DNA from: Candidatus Marimicrobium litorale
GTDB lineage: Bacteria; Pseudomonadota; Gammaproteobacteria; Pseudomonadales; Halieaceae
Length of the DNA: 64,000 nt
Direction: 5' to 3'
NCBI RefSeq assembly: GCF_026262645.1
Contig: NZ_SHNO01000001.1
Coordinates: 372,001 to 436,000, forward strand
Position numbers and translations under genes: made by a program. Below are positions 38,064-47,881 of the stretch, one piece after another; positions within the stretch are counted from its first letter, which is position 1; the number at the start of each line of letters is the position of its first letter. The notes under the pieces are model-generated. The model was not told where the DNA came from, did not search any database, and saw nothing but the letters and a program-made list of their open reading frames with translations.

Positions 38064-40565
38064 ATGCCAGTCGCATCAGTAATCAAATGCAAGTTTTTCG
38101 CACTGGCGGCGGTTGTCCTCGTTAGTGCCTGTGGCGGTTCGGGGTCCGGGTCAGACGTTAGTGTCTCTGCGGCGGCTCTGAATGCCGGGGGGGCGAGTGA
38201 CAGTCTTGGCTATCACTCCGATGCGAGGCCTATTATTGACTCCCGCTGTGTCACCTGCCACAGCAAAGATAGCGTCGCACCATTTTCTCTCGATGGATAC
38301 GCTGCAGTTTCGTCAAAACGCTCAGCTCTGGCATATTCACTCGAGTCGGGCTCAATGCCGCCGCCGGGATTTGCGGCGCTCACGGATGCGGAGCGCGATT
38401 TGTTACTGCGCTGGCTTGGCGATGGTGCGCCCGAGGGCGACATTACGGCTCCGCGAACTAGCACACCTTACACCTACCATGGGCATGTCCGGAAAATCAT
38501 AGACGAGCGCTGTGCCAATTGCCACACGCCAGGCGAGATAGCGCCTTTCAGCCTTAATGATTATCAGAGTGTCTATGCCGTTCGCGCTGCGATAGCGCAC
38601 CAGGTTAAAGTACGCGCCATGCCGCCATGGCCGCCAACACCCCATTATATGCCGTTAAAAAATAGCCGCGCTCTGGATGAGCAGGAGCGCGCTGTGTTGA
38701 TGTCATGGCTGGAGGGAGGGGCACCCGAGGGTAGCCCAAACGACTATGTGACCGAGCGAAATGAACCTCCCACTATTGATTACAACTTGACGGTAACATT
38801 GAACGAACCCTACACACCGACAGAAATACCGGATGAATATCGCTGCCTTGTTATGGATTGGCCGCTCGAGGAAACGGTCTATGTTGACGCCGTTGCCATG
38901 GTGCCGGACGCTCGTGAGGAAGTGCATCATGTTATCGCCGTCGTGGTAGACCCTGAGAAACTAGGGCCAATACTTGAAGCGGATGGTGCAGATGGTAAGC
39001 CCGGTTTTCCCTGCTGGGGCGCACCGTCACCAGAGGGTAACCTGGTGCCACCACGGACATTAACGGTCTGGGCGCCGGGCATGACGGCGGGTTATTTGCC
39101 CGAAGGCACAGGAGTGCGCATTGATCCCGGCTCGAAAATCGTTATGCAAATGCACTACAACACCTCCAACACCGACCCCGTACCGGATCAGTCCAGCATA
39201 AACATCCACTATGTAGAGTCTGTTGAGAGGGAGGCAGTGACACTGTTTTTTCTGAACGTGGACTGGTACGGCTCAGGCGGTATGCCGATCCCGGCTGATG
39301 ACCCCCATGTGACACACCAGCATACGGGTCATTTTGGCTTCCTGATGGGTTTCTCCGATGCAGGCAGTGTGGGTGTATCCGAGGATGAACCCTTCGCGAT
39401 ACACAGTGCGTTCATGCATCAACATGTCCTCGGTAAATCCACTTCTATCGAACTGCTGCGCGAGGATGGTACAGAGTTGATGCTGGTGGATATCCGCGAC
39501 TGGGATTTTGACTGGCAGGATGAGTACGTGTTCGAGGAAGAGGTCATTATGTACCCCGAGGACAGGCTGCGGCTTACCTGCACCTGGGATAATTCTGCCC
39601 CGAAACAGCAGTTCGTGGACGGCAAGCAGTTGGAGCCCCGTTATGTAGAGTTCGGGGAGGGCACCTACGATGAAATGTGCGTGAACTACTTTTACGTGAC
39701 CCGGGCGAAGCCGTCAGACCTTGAGAGTTATCAGGATTTTCCGCCAACGGTGGCGTTTAGCCAGCCCACTGCGGGTCAGGTATTCGCTCCCGGGGATTAC
39801 GTGCCCATTGAGCTCTTGATTAACGCACTTCAATTGCAGGAGCCATCTGCCGGGCATGTGTTGCATGGCCATAGCGACACCGACGAGCACGCGAAGCGAC
39901 ATCGCACTGGCCACTACCACCTCTATATGGATTCAGAAGACGACAGCGCCGATCACCTTACGCGATGGGAAAGCTCTACTTTTTATCAGCTGCCCGGCGA
40001 CATTACTCCCGGGGAGCATACCTTTCGGGTCAGTTTGCGGGATGATAACCACGAACCACTGGGGGTCGAGAGTCGGGTGACAATCAACGTGACAGATTTA
40101 GCCGCTAATCAGGGTCAGCGGCGCGAGTCACTCGTGGACGTAAACGCTTGGCAGCCTCGGTCTGCAACAGATGACTCGCTGGCGAGCCATCGGCCGGACC
40201 AGGTCAATTGTCCCCCTAATGCGTGGTATGAAGAGGATGGTGCCCTGGAGGTGGAGACGGGCTACTGTAATTATCTATCGCTGGTACAAACTTCCCAAGT
40301 GGCGGTCAGTTCGGGCGACATGCTGCACCTGGTACTTTGGCACGGCCAGTTGAATAATGCAGAGCCCGCAGAAGCCCATGTGGCAGTTTCAATCGCCGGG
40401 CAGCGGGTGTTCGAGTGGCAAGTGGATATCCCCAGTAAGGGAGGTATTTATGATGTAGAGGTGCCCTCTCCGGTAACCGTGGCAGAGGGCGACGAGGTGG
40501 AGTTCCATCTCCACAATCATGGATACAATACCTGGACTCTGTTATCCCTCGAAGCCAAACTATAA
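38064..40565 (+). CDS. Lipoprotein with two c-type haem motifs fused to a PHM-like copper monooxygenase
   Basis: 833-aa exported lipoprotein (lipobox LVSAC, Cys23). Two haem-attachment motifs follow: CVTCH (62-66) and CANCH (150-154). Residues about 240-550 resemble the two-domain copper type II ascorbate-dependent monooxygenases (PHM/DBH). The HH pair (288-289), H364 in MQMHYN, HQH (452-454) and M538 in DEMC match all six copper ligands of PHM in order. A His-rich domain follows (GHYHLYMD, about 640), then a beta-rich C-terminal domain. The ATG at 38064 has GGAG upstream. The substrate is unknown. It is divergent from operon 1. Confidence 0.84.
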   Translation: MPVASVIKCKFFALAAVVLVSACGGSGSGSDVSVSAAALNAGGASDSLGYHSDARPIIDSRCVTCHSKDSVAPFSLDGYAAVSSKRSALAYSLESGSMPPPGFAALTDAERDLLLRWLGDGAPEGDITAPRTSTPYTYHGHVRKIIDERCANCHTPGEIAPFSLNDYQSVYAVRAAIAHQVKVRAMPPWPPTPHYMPLKNSRALDEQERAVLMSWLEGGAPEGSPNDYVTERNEPPTIDYNLTVTLNEPYTPTEIPDEYRCLVMDWPLEETVYVDAVAMVPDAREEVHHVIAVVVDPEKLGPILEADGADGKPGFPCWGAPSPEGNLVPPRTLTVWAPGMTAGYLPEGTGVRIDPGSKIVMQMHYNTSNTDPVPDQSSINIHYVESVEREAVTLFFLNVDWYGSGGMPIPADDPHVTHQHTGHFGFLMGFSDAGSVGVSEDEPFAIHSAFMHQHVLGKSTSIELLREDGTELMLVDIRDWDFDWQDEYVFEEEVIMYPEDRLRLTCTWDNSAPKQQFVDGKQLEPRYVEFGEGTYDEMCVNYFYVTRAKPSDLESYQDFPPTVAFSQPTAGQVFAPGDYVPIELLINALQLQEPSAGHVLHGHSDTDEHAKRHRTGHYHLYMDSEDDSADHLTRWESSTFYQLPGDITPGEHTFRVSLRDDNHEPLGVESRVTINVTDLAANQGQRRESLVDVNAWQPRSATDDSLASHRPDQVNCPPNAWYEEDGALEVETGYCNYLSLVQTSQVAVSSGDMLHLVLWHGQLNNAEPAEAHVAVSIAGQRVFEWQVDIPSKGGIYDVEVPSPVTVAEGDEVEFHLHNHGYNTWTLLSLEAKL

Positions 40566-40601
40566 ATCGGGTGCTGATCGGAGGCTGGAGAAAAAAGCGG
40601 C

Positions 40602-41117
40602 GTGTTACAACCAATCGGGGCATTAGAGAAAAAGCAAGTTACAGAAGCGACAGAGCGCTATATTGATCAGGCCGAAGCGATTTTTGACCGGCGTTATAAG
40701 CGAGTGCCCGTCCTCTTCGATCTGAAGGGCCGCAGTGCGGGCATGTTCAAAATCCATGGCGAAAGTCGCGTGATACGTTACAACCCATGGATATTTGCCA
40801 AGTACTACGAGGAAAATCTGCGTGATACGGTACCTCACGAGGTCGCGCATTTCATAGTGCACGAAACGTATCCCCGGCGTGGAACCAGGCCCCATGGGCC
40901 CGAGTGGCAGGATCTGATGCTGCGCTTTGGCGCCGACCCGGCAGTAACATTCGATCTCGATCTGGAGGGTGTACCCCAGCGCAAGCAATCTACCCATCGC
41001 TACCACTGCGGCTGTCAGTTACATGATGTCTCTGCCACGCGGCACAATCGAATGAAGCGAGGCCGGGTCAATTACCATTGTGTTATATGCGATGGTCGAC
41101 TGGTCTACCTTGACTAG
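40602..41117 (+). CDS. SprT-like zinc metalloprotease family protein
   Basis: 171-aa SprT-family protein. HEVAH (79-83) is the zinc site, with a third ligand probably His in RPHGPEWQDLM. A zinc ribbon follows at the C-terminus, with HCGCQ and HCVICDGRL giving two Cys pairs. The N-terminal helix region ATERYIDQAEAIF is usual. The GTG at 40602 has GGAG about eleven bases upstream. It lies 36 bases after the copper protein gene and may be cotranscribed, though no functional link is known. Cytoplasmic; peptidase activity in bacterial members is not proven. Confidence 0.88.
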   Translation: MLQPIGALEKKQVTEATERYIDQAEAIFDRRYKRVPVLFDLKGRSAGMFKIHGESRVIRYNPWIFAKYYEENLRDTVPHEVAHFIVHETYPRRGTRPHGPEWQDLMLRFGADPAVTFDLDLEGVPQRKQSTHRYHCGCQLHDVSATRHNRMKRGRVNYHCVICDGRLVYLD

Positions 41118-41177
41118 CGGAGAGCCACTGTTTGGCGTCACGCTGCATATCCAGCAGTGTCATTTAGGGTGACGGGA

Positions 41178-44171
41178 TTAGTTCTGTATCGCCAACTCTA
41201 CTCCACTGAAATTATTCTGCTCGACGTTCAATACAGGCCTGCCTACTACCGCGCGATCGGGAGCCAACCCCACAGTGTTCAATAAATAGGCTTTCACGTT
41301 CATTGCGCGCTCCTCGGCCAGTGCAAGCAGCTGCTCGTCCGTAATGGGTATGGCGCCATAGACTGCCGCGTACTGTTCCCGAACAGATGTGTCTTTGCCG
41401 CGTGGGGTACCCCGCATATCCTCATATCGCTTGATGATTGCCGCCTCCCATCGTGCATTTTTTTGCTCGACCTCTTCGACAGGCAAGCCATTCGTAACGA
41501 GTTGTGCCTTTAAAATATTCTTTTGCAGGCGTTCTGTGTCTGCGGACTGGTTGATCTGTCCGTTGATCACCAGCGAGAGGATTGGCCGCTGCTCCAGTGC
41601 GGTTCCCAGTGTATCCAGCTTGCCTGTATTCTGCTCAGTCAAGTCAGCGTAACCGGGGGTAAAACTCAAGCGTTGAAGATCTTCTTCGCTGTCCGCAAGC
41701 TCGGCGAGCAGTGTAAAAGGCGAGGTGACAACCTTGATGATCGTGTTGAAAATAGCCTGCGATATCACTCCGCCCAGCTCGAAGTTGGGGCTGGCGACGT
41801 CGCCCGATACTGGAATTTTCATGTCGATAACGCCATCTGAATCGGTCATGATTGCCAGAGCCATTTCGAGTGGGAGATCAGCTGCCTTGTCACTTTTCAC
41901 CTTGTCGCCCAGTTTCAGCTTGTCGATTCGAATAGAGTTCCTGCCGTCCAGTTGGTTGTCAGCCATCTTGTATTGCAAATCAAGATCGAGCAAGCCCCGA
42001 TCAATTGCGTAGCCCGCGTAGGTGCCCGTATAGGGTGAGAGGGCAGCCATATCTACGCTGTCAAACGTGAGGTGCAGATCAATCGCCAGTGCATCGGCAA
42101 AGGGAGAGAGATCGCCCTTGAGCGAGACCGGGGCGTAGCCGTCCACGGTGCCCTTGATGTCGACGGCAGCACTTTCGCCAGTCTGGGAATCTATGTTGCG
42201 TACCTCACCCTCGATCCCGACAATCACGGTTCGAAATTGGATGGGCAGCGATTCATCCCAGAAATCAATCTCGCCATCTGTGATAGTAATTTCCGGAAGA
42301 CTGAAGGTCCACGGTTGAGCGTCTGTGGGCAGATCAGAGATTGTCTCTGGCTCACCATCGTCCTCTTTCCAGATATTTGAGGTGTTAAGGGTACCGTCTT
42401 GCTTGATGTGCGTTCGGCCGACATTGCCATCGATATCCAGCTTATCGAGTACGATATGACGTTTTTCAACATCGACGCGCAGTCCTGTGATACGCAACAG
42501 GTCCCAACCGGCGATACGCCCGCCATCGTCATCCATGCGCAAGCCAAAGCCCCTGATGGTACCGTCCAGTTCGGCGCTCTGCGGGGCGAACCCGCTAACT
42601 GTTGCGCTCCCCTCAACGTCCAGTTCGCCGCGAGCAACCGTCGCCCGGAACTGTGGCGGCAGGCTGGGGTCGATCCAGGGCAGCCGTACTTTTTCCGAAT
42701 CGTAGGTGAAGCTGCCGTTGCCTTCCTCAAGGTCAAGCGCTCCTTCTATAGTCAACGTGGCTTCACTATTCACAATCAATTGCAGAGATACCCCGGTATC
42801 GCCCTGCGGTGGCCAATGGAGATTGTTAACAGAAGCGCTTGCTGATGTAACGACCATCAGTTCGGGTGCTGTGAACGGAGAGCGCCAGCGCAGGCCACCT
42901 TGCTTGAGAGTGGCCTTTGCCAGGCTAACGCTCCAATCATTTTCGTCGTCGGGTGGCTGCCGAGACGGCTCCGTAGGCAGGTCTGGTGCGGTAGCAGCGG
43001 CGCTCCGCTGTGGAGTTTCTGCCTTGGCCTTGTCGCTGAGCTGCTCAGCCGAATGATCGCTTACTTGTCGCGTGGCAGTGTTGGTTGCATCTTGTGTGGC
43101 TGCAACGTCAGGCACTTGCGAGCTATCATCTTGAGCCGTGTTGCTATTAGTCTGCTCGTTGGACGCGCTCAAAGGGGCAAGCATATCGACCAGGCTGATC
43201 TGGGCGTCGTTCATCCATCCCTCGGGTGCTAATGAAGCTGCGACCAGTGATTCGATGGTAATCTTTTGCGCGATGCTGTCGACCGCAATGTCATCGATAG
43301 TGAGGGCTTTGAGCATGAGGCGGGTGTTCGGCAGCGCTTTAATGTCTTTCGGCAGTATGTCTATGTTCGCTAGCTCGACGCGGCCGTAGTCGATTTTGTA
43401 GACGAATGTGTCAGCCCAGTCCAGCGTGTAGTCGCCAGCCAATGCGAGGCGACCATCCGTCAGCTCGAAGCCCAGCCAGGGTTCGCCCAATCGCCAAAGC
43501 TTCCTCAAGCTGAGATTCTCGATCTGCAGGCGGCCGTTGCTGTTACCCGAAGCGAGTGAAACCTTGCCTTCCCAGTGCAGGGTGCCACCACCATCGCCTC
43601 GCAAGTCGATGGAGTAGGGCTTGCCCTCGGTCGTTAAAGTGGAAATATCTTCAGCGCGAATGTGCAGGCCGTCCCAGTTGCTGTCGTAGGCCTCATCCCG
43701 GGCCCTGTCGCTCAGCACAATAATGTCTGACTGTAAGTCGAGTTCGTGGATAGTGATGGGAGGCATGGCACCCGGCTTTTCCTCCAATTCTGCGTCTTTT
43801 GTCGGTTCGGGTAAAAGGTCGGAGAAGTTATAGGTATCCGCGGATATTCGCGCTACTGCCAGGTCGATGTTGCTGAACTTGACCGTATCCATTACCCACC
43901 CGGCATTCCATAGGCTTGCAACGGAGAGGTTGACGGAGCCTTCGCTAAAACCCAGTACCTGCTCGCCCCTTGTGTCGCGGAGCGCAGCATCGACGACATC
44001 CAGGCTCAGCTTGAATGGGTTCAGCACCACCCACCCAGTGTCGAGTGTCCAACCATACGTATCGCGGACATAGTTATGCGGCAAAATATTGAGGGCGGGG
44101 GTCGCGATTACGAGTGCGAAAAAAAGGTAAATGGCGTAGACGATGGCCAAGCCACGTAATGATTTATGCAC
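41178..44171 (-). CDS. DUF748 domain-containing AsmA-like protein
   Basis: 997-aa envelope protein with one N-terminal helix (about 8-28) and a large periplasmic part. The repeated beta-rich units and sequences such as GGEVRN-like IVGIEGEVRNID and YTGTYAGYAIDRGLLDLDLQY mark DUF748, related to AsmA/TamB-type bridge proteins. An acidic, Gln/Ala-rich low-complexity linker lies near residues 340-420. The C-terminus SLVINGQINQSADTERLQ resembles an OmpA-like end. A role in lipid transport or outer-membrane assembly is inferred from the superfamily only. It stands alone. Confidence 0.85.
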   Translation of the reverse strand: MHKSLRGLAIVYAIYLFFALVIATPALNILPHNYVRDTYGWTLDTGWVVLNPFKLSLDVVDAALRDTRGEQVLGFSEGSVNLSVASLWNAGWVMDTVKFSNIDLAVARISADTYNFSDLLPEPTKDAELEEKPGAMPPITIHELDLQSDIIVLSDRARDEAYDSNWDGLHIRAEDISTLTTEGKPYSIDLRGDGGGTLHWEGKVSLASGNSNGRLQIENLSLRKLWRLGEPWLGFELTDGRLALAGDYTLDWADTFVYKIDYGRVELANIDILPKDIKALPNTRLMLKALTIDDIAVDSIAQKITIESLVAASLAPEGWMNDAQISLVDMLAPLSASNEQTNSNTAQDDSSQVPDVAATQDATNTATRQVSDHSAEQLSDKAKAETPQRSAAATAPDLPTEPSRQPPDDENDWSVSLAKATLKQGGLRWRSPFTAPELMVVTSASASVNNLHWPPQGDTGVSLQLIVNSEATLTIEGALDLEEGNGSFTYDSEKVRLPWIDPSLPPQFRATVARGELDVEGSATVSGFAPQSAELDGTIRGFGLRMDDDGGRIAGWDLLRITGLRVDVEKRHIVLDKLDIDGNVGRTHIKQDGTLNTSNIWKEDDGEPETISDLPTDAQPWTFSLPEITITDGEIDFWDESLPIQFRTVIVGIEGEVRNIDSQTGESAAVDIKGTVDGYAPVSLKGDLSPFADALAIDLHLTFDSVDMAALSPYTGTYAGYAIDRGLLDLDLQYKMADNQLDGRNSIRIDKLKLGDKVKSDKAADLPLEMALAIMTDSDGVIDMKIPVSGDVASPNFELGGVISQAIFNTIIKVVTSPFTLLAELADSEEDLQRLSFTPGYADLTEQNTGKLDTLGTALEQRPILSLVINGQINQSADTERLQKNILKAQLVTNGLPVEEVEQKNARWEAAIIKRYEDMRGTPRGKDTSVREQYAAVYGAIPITDEQLLALAEERAMNVKAYLLNTVGLAPDRAVVGRPVLNVEQNNFSGVELAIQN

Positions 44172-44342
44172 TGAGGCGTTCCTGTGGTTCCTTTACGTTG
44201 CGTGGAATATAGGCCATTTCATAAAAACTGACCACCTCAGTGATCGACATGCGTGGACCACGGGAAAATCGACCGTAACGTATTTATTGCCGATCAAGCA
44301 GCCGATAGCCGAGATAGGCGGAGATCAAACAAGCGGCCGAGT

Positions 44343-45344
44343 TCAGAGTCCTTTGCGGTAGGTGTAAGGGGTGATTCCGGTCCAGCCCTTGAAGGCTCTG
44401 ATAAAAGCACTGGATTCAGAGAAGCCTGCGCGGTGCGCAATTTCCTCGATGCTGAGCCCCTGCTTGCCGAGAAAGTGCAGAGCCGTATCCCGGCGAACCT
44501 GATTCTTGATGTCCTTGAAAGTAGTGCCCTCGGAAGCCAGGCGGCGTCGCAATGTTTGCGGGTGGATGTCCAGCGTGTCCGCGACATCATTGAGTTCGGG
44601 AATTTCTTTCAAACGTCGGCGGATAATATCTCGCACCCGGGCCGTCCAGCTGTTGGCGGCGTAGTCCTGAGTGAGCATTATCAGCACGGGATGGCGCAGG
44701 AAGTGTCGCAGCGAAGACTCGTTCTGGGTCACGCGCTTTTCCAGTTGTGTTCGCGAGAATACCAGCTGTGTTTGCGGCTGCTCGAATTGCACGGGGTTTG
44801 CCAGAAACATGTGCCGATAATCCTGGTTTTGTGCTTGTGGAGGAAAATTGAAGTCTACCGCCTGGATCGGAATATGTTCCTGTACCAGCCAGCTGGCGAA
44901 ACGGTGCGTGTTGAACAGCATGAGTTCTTGCAGATAAGGGATAGGCTGTTGGTCGGTCCCTTTGGCATAAAGCCTGACGCGGGCAGATTCATCGTCTTCC
45001 TCCAGCACCGGTTGCCAGCACAGTTCGAATAGTTGGTAGAAGCGGCAGTAGCGGGCCAATGCCTGGCCCAATGTCTCTGCGCTGATCACTGCCTGGCACA
45101 TCATTGACCAGCAACCCATGGGTAGGCGGCGGACGCCATAGCCGAGGGATTCGTCATCCATAGCCCGCATGGTGCTTACATTTAGATCGGCAAAACGTTC
45201 AATAGAAATTCGGGCATTGTCTTCGGCCATCAAGCGCGGGGAAATGCGGTTCTCCCGCAAGAGACTGACCGGGTCCAGACCTCGGGCAACTGCATTTTTC
45301 AGGACCGCTCGAGCAAAATAGACAGAGATAGATAGATCGCGCAT
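44343..45344 (-). CDS. AraC-family transcriptional regulator
   Basis: 333-aa regulator. Residues about 20-210 are the arabinose-binding-like ligand domain of the OruR/VirS type. Residues 235-333 form the double helix-turn-helix: VADTLDIHPQTLRRRLASEG is the first and IEEIAHRAGFSESSAFIRAF is the second, ending in GITPYTYRKG. Members often control lipid and acyl-CoA genes. It lies seven bases after the GGDEF gene on the same strand, so they are probably cotranscribed. The pair is divergent from acyl-CoA operon 2, its likely target. Confidence 0.91.
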   Translation of the reverse strand: MRDLSISVYFARAVLKNAVARGLDPVSLLRENRISPRLMAEDNARISIERFADLNVSTMRAMDDESLGYGVRRLPMGCWSMMCQAVISAETLGQALARYCRFYQLFELCWQPVLEEDDESARVRLYAKGTDQQPIPYLQELMLFNTHRFASWLVQEHIPIQAVDFNFPPQAQNQDYRHMFLANPVQFEQPQTQLVFSRTQLEKRVTQNESSLRHFLRHPVLIMLTQDYAANSWTARVRDIIRRRLKEIPELNDVADTLDIHPQTLRRRLASEGTTFKDIKNQVRRDTALHFLGKQGLSIEEIAHRAGFSESSAFIRAFKGWTGITPYTYRKGL

Positions 45345-45351
45345 GTGCCCC

Positions 45352-46524
45352 TCAGCCGCGTTGCTCCCGGCTACTCAGGTAGACCGGTTTATTCTCTACG
45401 GAGGCCACTCGGTTGCGGCCTCCCATTTTCGCGAGGGTCATTGCACGACCAGCTTCCCCGGACAGCGTGTCCAGTTTTATTTCCCCGACTGCTCCTGCTA
45501 CCCCCAGGCTCACCGTTATGGGAATGCGCTGCTGGTTTGCCACCATGGGAATTGCACTGACATCCTCTCTGATGCGTTCCGCAAGGATGCGTGCCCCGTC
45601 AAGGTCGGTTTCCGGCAGCACCAACAGGAATTCACCGCCACCGGTGCGTGCCAATACATCCGAGGTGCGACATTTGTGCTGTATTACTTCTCCGACCTGG
45701 AGAATAACCTGGTCCCCTGCGTCGTGCCCGAAGTTGGAGTTGACTCCCTCAAAGTGGTCAATATCAATGAGGACCGCTGCAGTGTGGGATTGCTGTCGTG
45801 ATGCGTGGGCAATGGTAACCTGCACCGCGTGCTCAAGCCCACGGCGGTTCAGAAGCTGGGTCAGAGGATCTTCCGTTGCCATCTGAGTCAGTTTCTGCTG
45901 GTACTCGATCACAACGCCGGCGAGGAAGCCCACCGCTACAAGTACGTACGCAGCACTGTAGATGCTAAAAGTAAGCTGTTGGGCTGACTTCAAATCCCCC
46001 TGCTGCAACCACTCGAAAAGGGCAAACGGCACGCCGATCAGCATTATCAGGCCCGCAATGGCAAGTAGGGCGTCACCGAGGTTACGCGTCTGCCAGCTGT
46101 AGAGCGCGCTTACCACACCAGCGCTGGCATAAAAAACCGTGGCGGCCAAAGCCTGAATAACGAACATTTGCTGCGGCACCACGAAAAACACACTGAGACA
46201 GGCAATCAGGCAAAACGCGCCGAGGAGGTATCGCCCCTGATAGATTTTTGCGCGTTGACCCGCTGCAAGAAAAAAGATGTAGCTTGTCATTACCGACGCC
46301 ACCGAGGGCACGTCCACCATCATAGGCACGTTGGATCCCTGTTGCAGGGCGAAGGCGACCCATCCGAGCAGCGCCGACATGAAAAACACAGCGAAAAGAC
46401 CAAGCCCGGGGATCGTATTGTTGGCGTCGCTCAGTGCGTAAACCACCAACAGCAGTACACCTGTAATAAGGAATATCAGCCCAAAATGAAGCTGGAACCA
46501 GTTTTCGGCGTGGAGATGCTCCAT
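45352..46524 (-). CDS. Membrane GGDEF-domain protein with degenerate GGGEF motif
   Basis: 390-aa protein: six or seven membrane helices (about 10-210) followed by a GGDEF domain (about 215-385). The metal-binding region IDIDHFEGVNSNFGHDAGD is normal. The signature reads ARTGGGEFLL, so the third signature residue Asp/Glu is Gly (bases 45628-45642). The inhibitory I-site RTSD (286-289) is intact, five residues before. It may be an inactive cyclase acting as a c-di-GMP sensor, or a weak enzyme. The ATG at 46524 is preferred over 46560. It is probably cotranscribed with the AraC gene. Confidence 0.88.
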   Translation of the reverse strand: MEHLHAENWFQLHFGLIFLITGVLLLVVYALSDANNTIPGLGLFAVFFMSALLGWVAFALQQGSNVPMMVDVPSVASVMTSYIFFLAAGQRAKIYQGRYLLGAFCLIACLSVFFVVPQQMFVIQALAATVFYASAGVVSALYSWQTRNLGDALLAIAGLIMLIGVPFALFEWLQQGDLKSAQQLTFSIYSAAYVLVAVGFLAGVVIEYQQKLTQMATEDPLTQLLNRRGLEHAVQVTIAHASRQQSHTAAVLIDIDHFEGVNSNFGHDAGDQVILQVGEVIQHKCRTSDVLARTGGGEFLLVLPETDLDGARILAERIREDVSAIPMVANQQRIPITVSLGVAGAVGEIKLDTLSGEAGRAMTLAKMGGRNRVASVENKPVYLSSREQRG

Positions 46525-46659
46525 AAGTGTCCTAGTGGCGACATGACCTGCCGCTGTCATGTCCAGTCAATTTATTTGTCGGGAGCGGTCATTGTTGGCC
46601 TCTCGGGCGCTAACCATACTGTGAACCGCTTAATTACCTGTCTCCAAAGGGCTTTCCCC

Positions 46660-47835
46660 ATGTTGCAAAGACAATTTACCGAAGAACAGCACATGTTTCG
46701 CGATGCGTATCGCAAATTTCTCGCAGCGGAGATTGTGCCACATATGGAGACCTGGCGTGAATCCGGAATTGTGGACCGCGAGGCGTTCCGGCGCGCCGGT
46801 GAACAGGGCTTTTTGATGATATGGCCCGACGAGAAATATGGTGGAATGGGTGACACGGACTTCCGGTTTGAGCAGATTATTATCGAGGAGACAAGTTACG
46901 CGCGGGTTGCAGACTGGTACAACACACTTCATAGCCGATTGGTCGGGCCGTATTTCACCCGTTTTGGTAGTGAAGAGCAGTGTCAGCGCCTGCTGCCCAA
47001 ATGTGTCAGTGGCGAGCACGTGCTTGCTATCGCCATGACAGAGCCTGACGCGGGCAGCGACCTTGCCGGCATGCGCTCCAACGCCGTGGAAAAAGACGAT
47101 CACTGGGTGCTTAACGGGTCCAAAGTTTTTATATCGAATGGGATCAACGCGGACCTCGTCATTGCGGCTGCCAAGACCGATCCTGAGAATAATCCTCATG
47201 CCATGACATTGTTTGTTGTCGAGCGCGGCATGGAGGGCTTTGAGCGTGGCCGCAACCTGAAAAAAATGGGCCTGAAGGCTCAGGACACAGCCGAACTGTT
47301 TTTTAATGACGTCAAGGTGCCCAAGGCCAATGTGCTGGGCGAGCCCGGCAAGGGCTTTTACTATTTGATGGAAGGACTCGCCGAGGAGCGTCTTATTGGC
47401 GCGGCAGGGTACCTGTCCGCTGCGCAGCTGTCCTGGGACTTGACCCTCAATTATGTGAAGGAGCGTAAGGCCTTTGGCAAGACAGTTGCTGCCTTTCAAA
47501 ATACACAGTTCAAGCTCGCTGAACTGCGCACGGAACTCGATTTTGCTCAGGCTTACGTCGATTACTGCGTTACAGCGTTCAATGCCGGAGATTTGACTGC
47601 GGTAGATGCTGCAAAAGCCAAGCTGGCCACGAGTGAGTTGCAGGTAAAAGTGGCCGACGTTGGTGTGCAATTGCATGGCGGTAATGGCTACATGGATGAA
47701 TACCCTATTAGCCGGCAGTACACCGATGCGAAGATTTCCACAATCTATGCGGGCAGTTCTGAGGTGATGAAAATCATAATTAGCCGGGATTTTCTGGCTG
47801 AAGACTACACCCCGTTCAACACGCGTAACTTTTGA
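46660..47835 (+). CDS. Acyl-CoA dehydrogenase (long-chain/isovaleryl type)
   Basis: 391-aa FAD dehydrogenase that forms 2-enoyl-CoA. Motifs are AMTEPDAGSDLAGM, HWVLNGSKVFISNG, GKTVAAFQNTQFKLAEL and QLHGGNGYMDEYP. Near the end the common YEG is YAG (STIYAGSSEVMK). A Glu in GLAEERLIGAAG sits where long-chain and isovaleryl enzymes carry their catalytic base, so that site is likely used. The ATG at 46660 begins the family sequence. It is the first gene of operon 2 and divergent from GGDEF-AraC. Confidence 0.92.
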   Translation: MLQRQFTEEQHMFRDAYRKFLAAEIVPHMETWRESGIVDREAFRRAGEQGFLMIWPDEKYGGMGDTDFRFEQIIIEETSYARVADWYNTLHSRLVGPYFTRFGSEEQCQRLLPKCVSGEHVLAIAMTEPDAGSDLAGMRSNAVEKDDHWVLNGSKVFISNGINADLVIAAAKTDPENNPHAMTLFVVERGMEGFERGRNLKKMGLKAQDTAELFFNDVKVPKANVLGEPGKGFYYLMEGLAEERLIGAAGYLSAAQLSWDLTLNYVKERKAFGKTVAAFQNTQFKLAELRTELDFAQAYVDYCVTAFNAGDLTAVDAAKAKLATSELQVKVADVGVQLHGGNGYMDEYPISRQYTDAKISTIYAGSSEVMKIIISRDFLAEDYTPFNTRNF

Positions 47836-47881
47836 CCACTAACGCCGATACCGGCATACCAATTCGTTCAGGAGAATCGAT

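Noticed and set aside
44253-45032. 259-codon open frame opposite the AraC gene
   Set aside because: It is antisense to a clear AraC regulator with both helix-turn-helix motifs and has no motif of its own.
46630-47676. 348-codon open frame opposite the acyl-CoA dehydrogenase
   Set aside because: Antisense shadow of a gene with strong family motifs.
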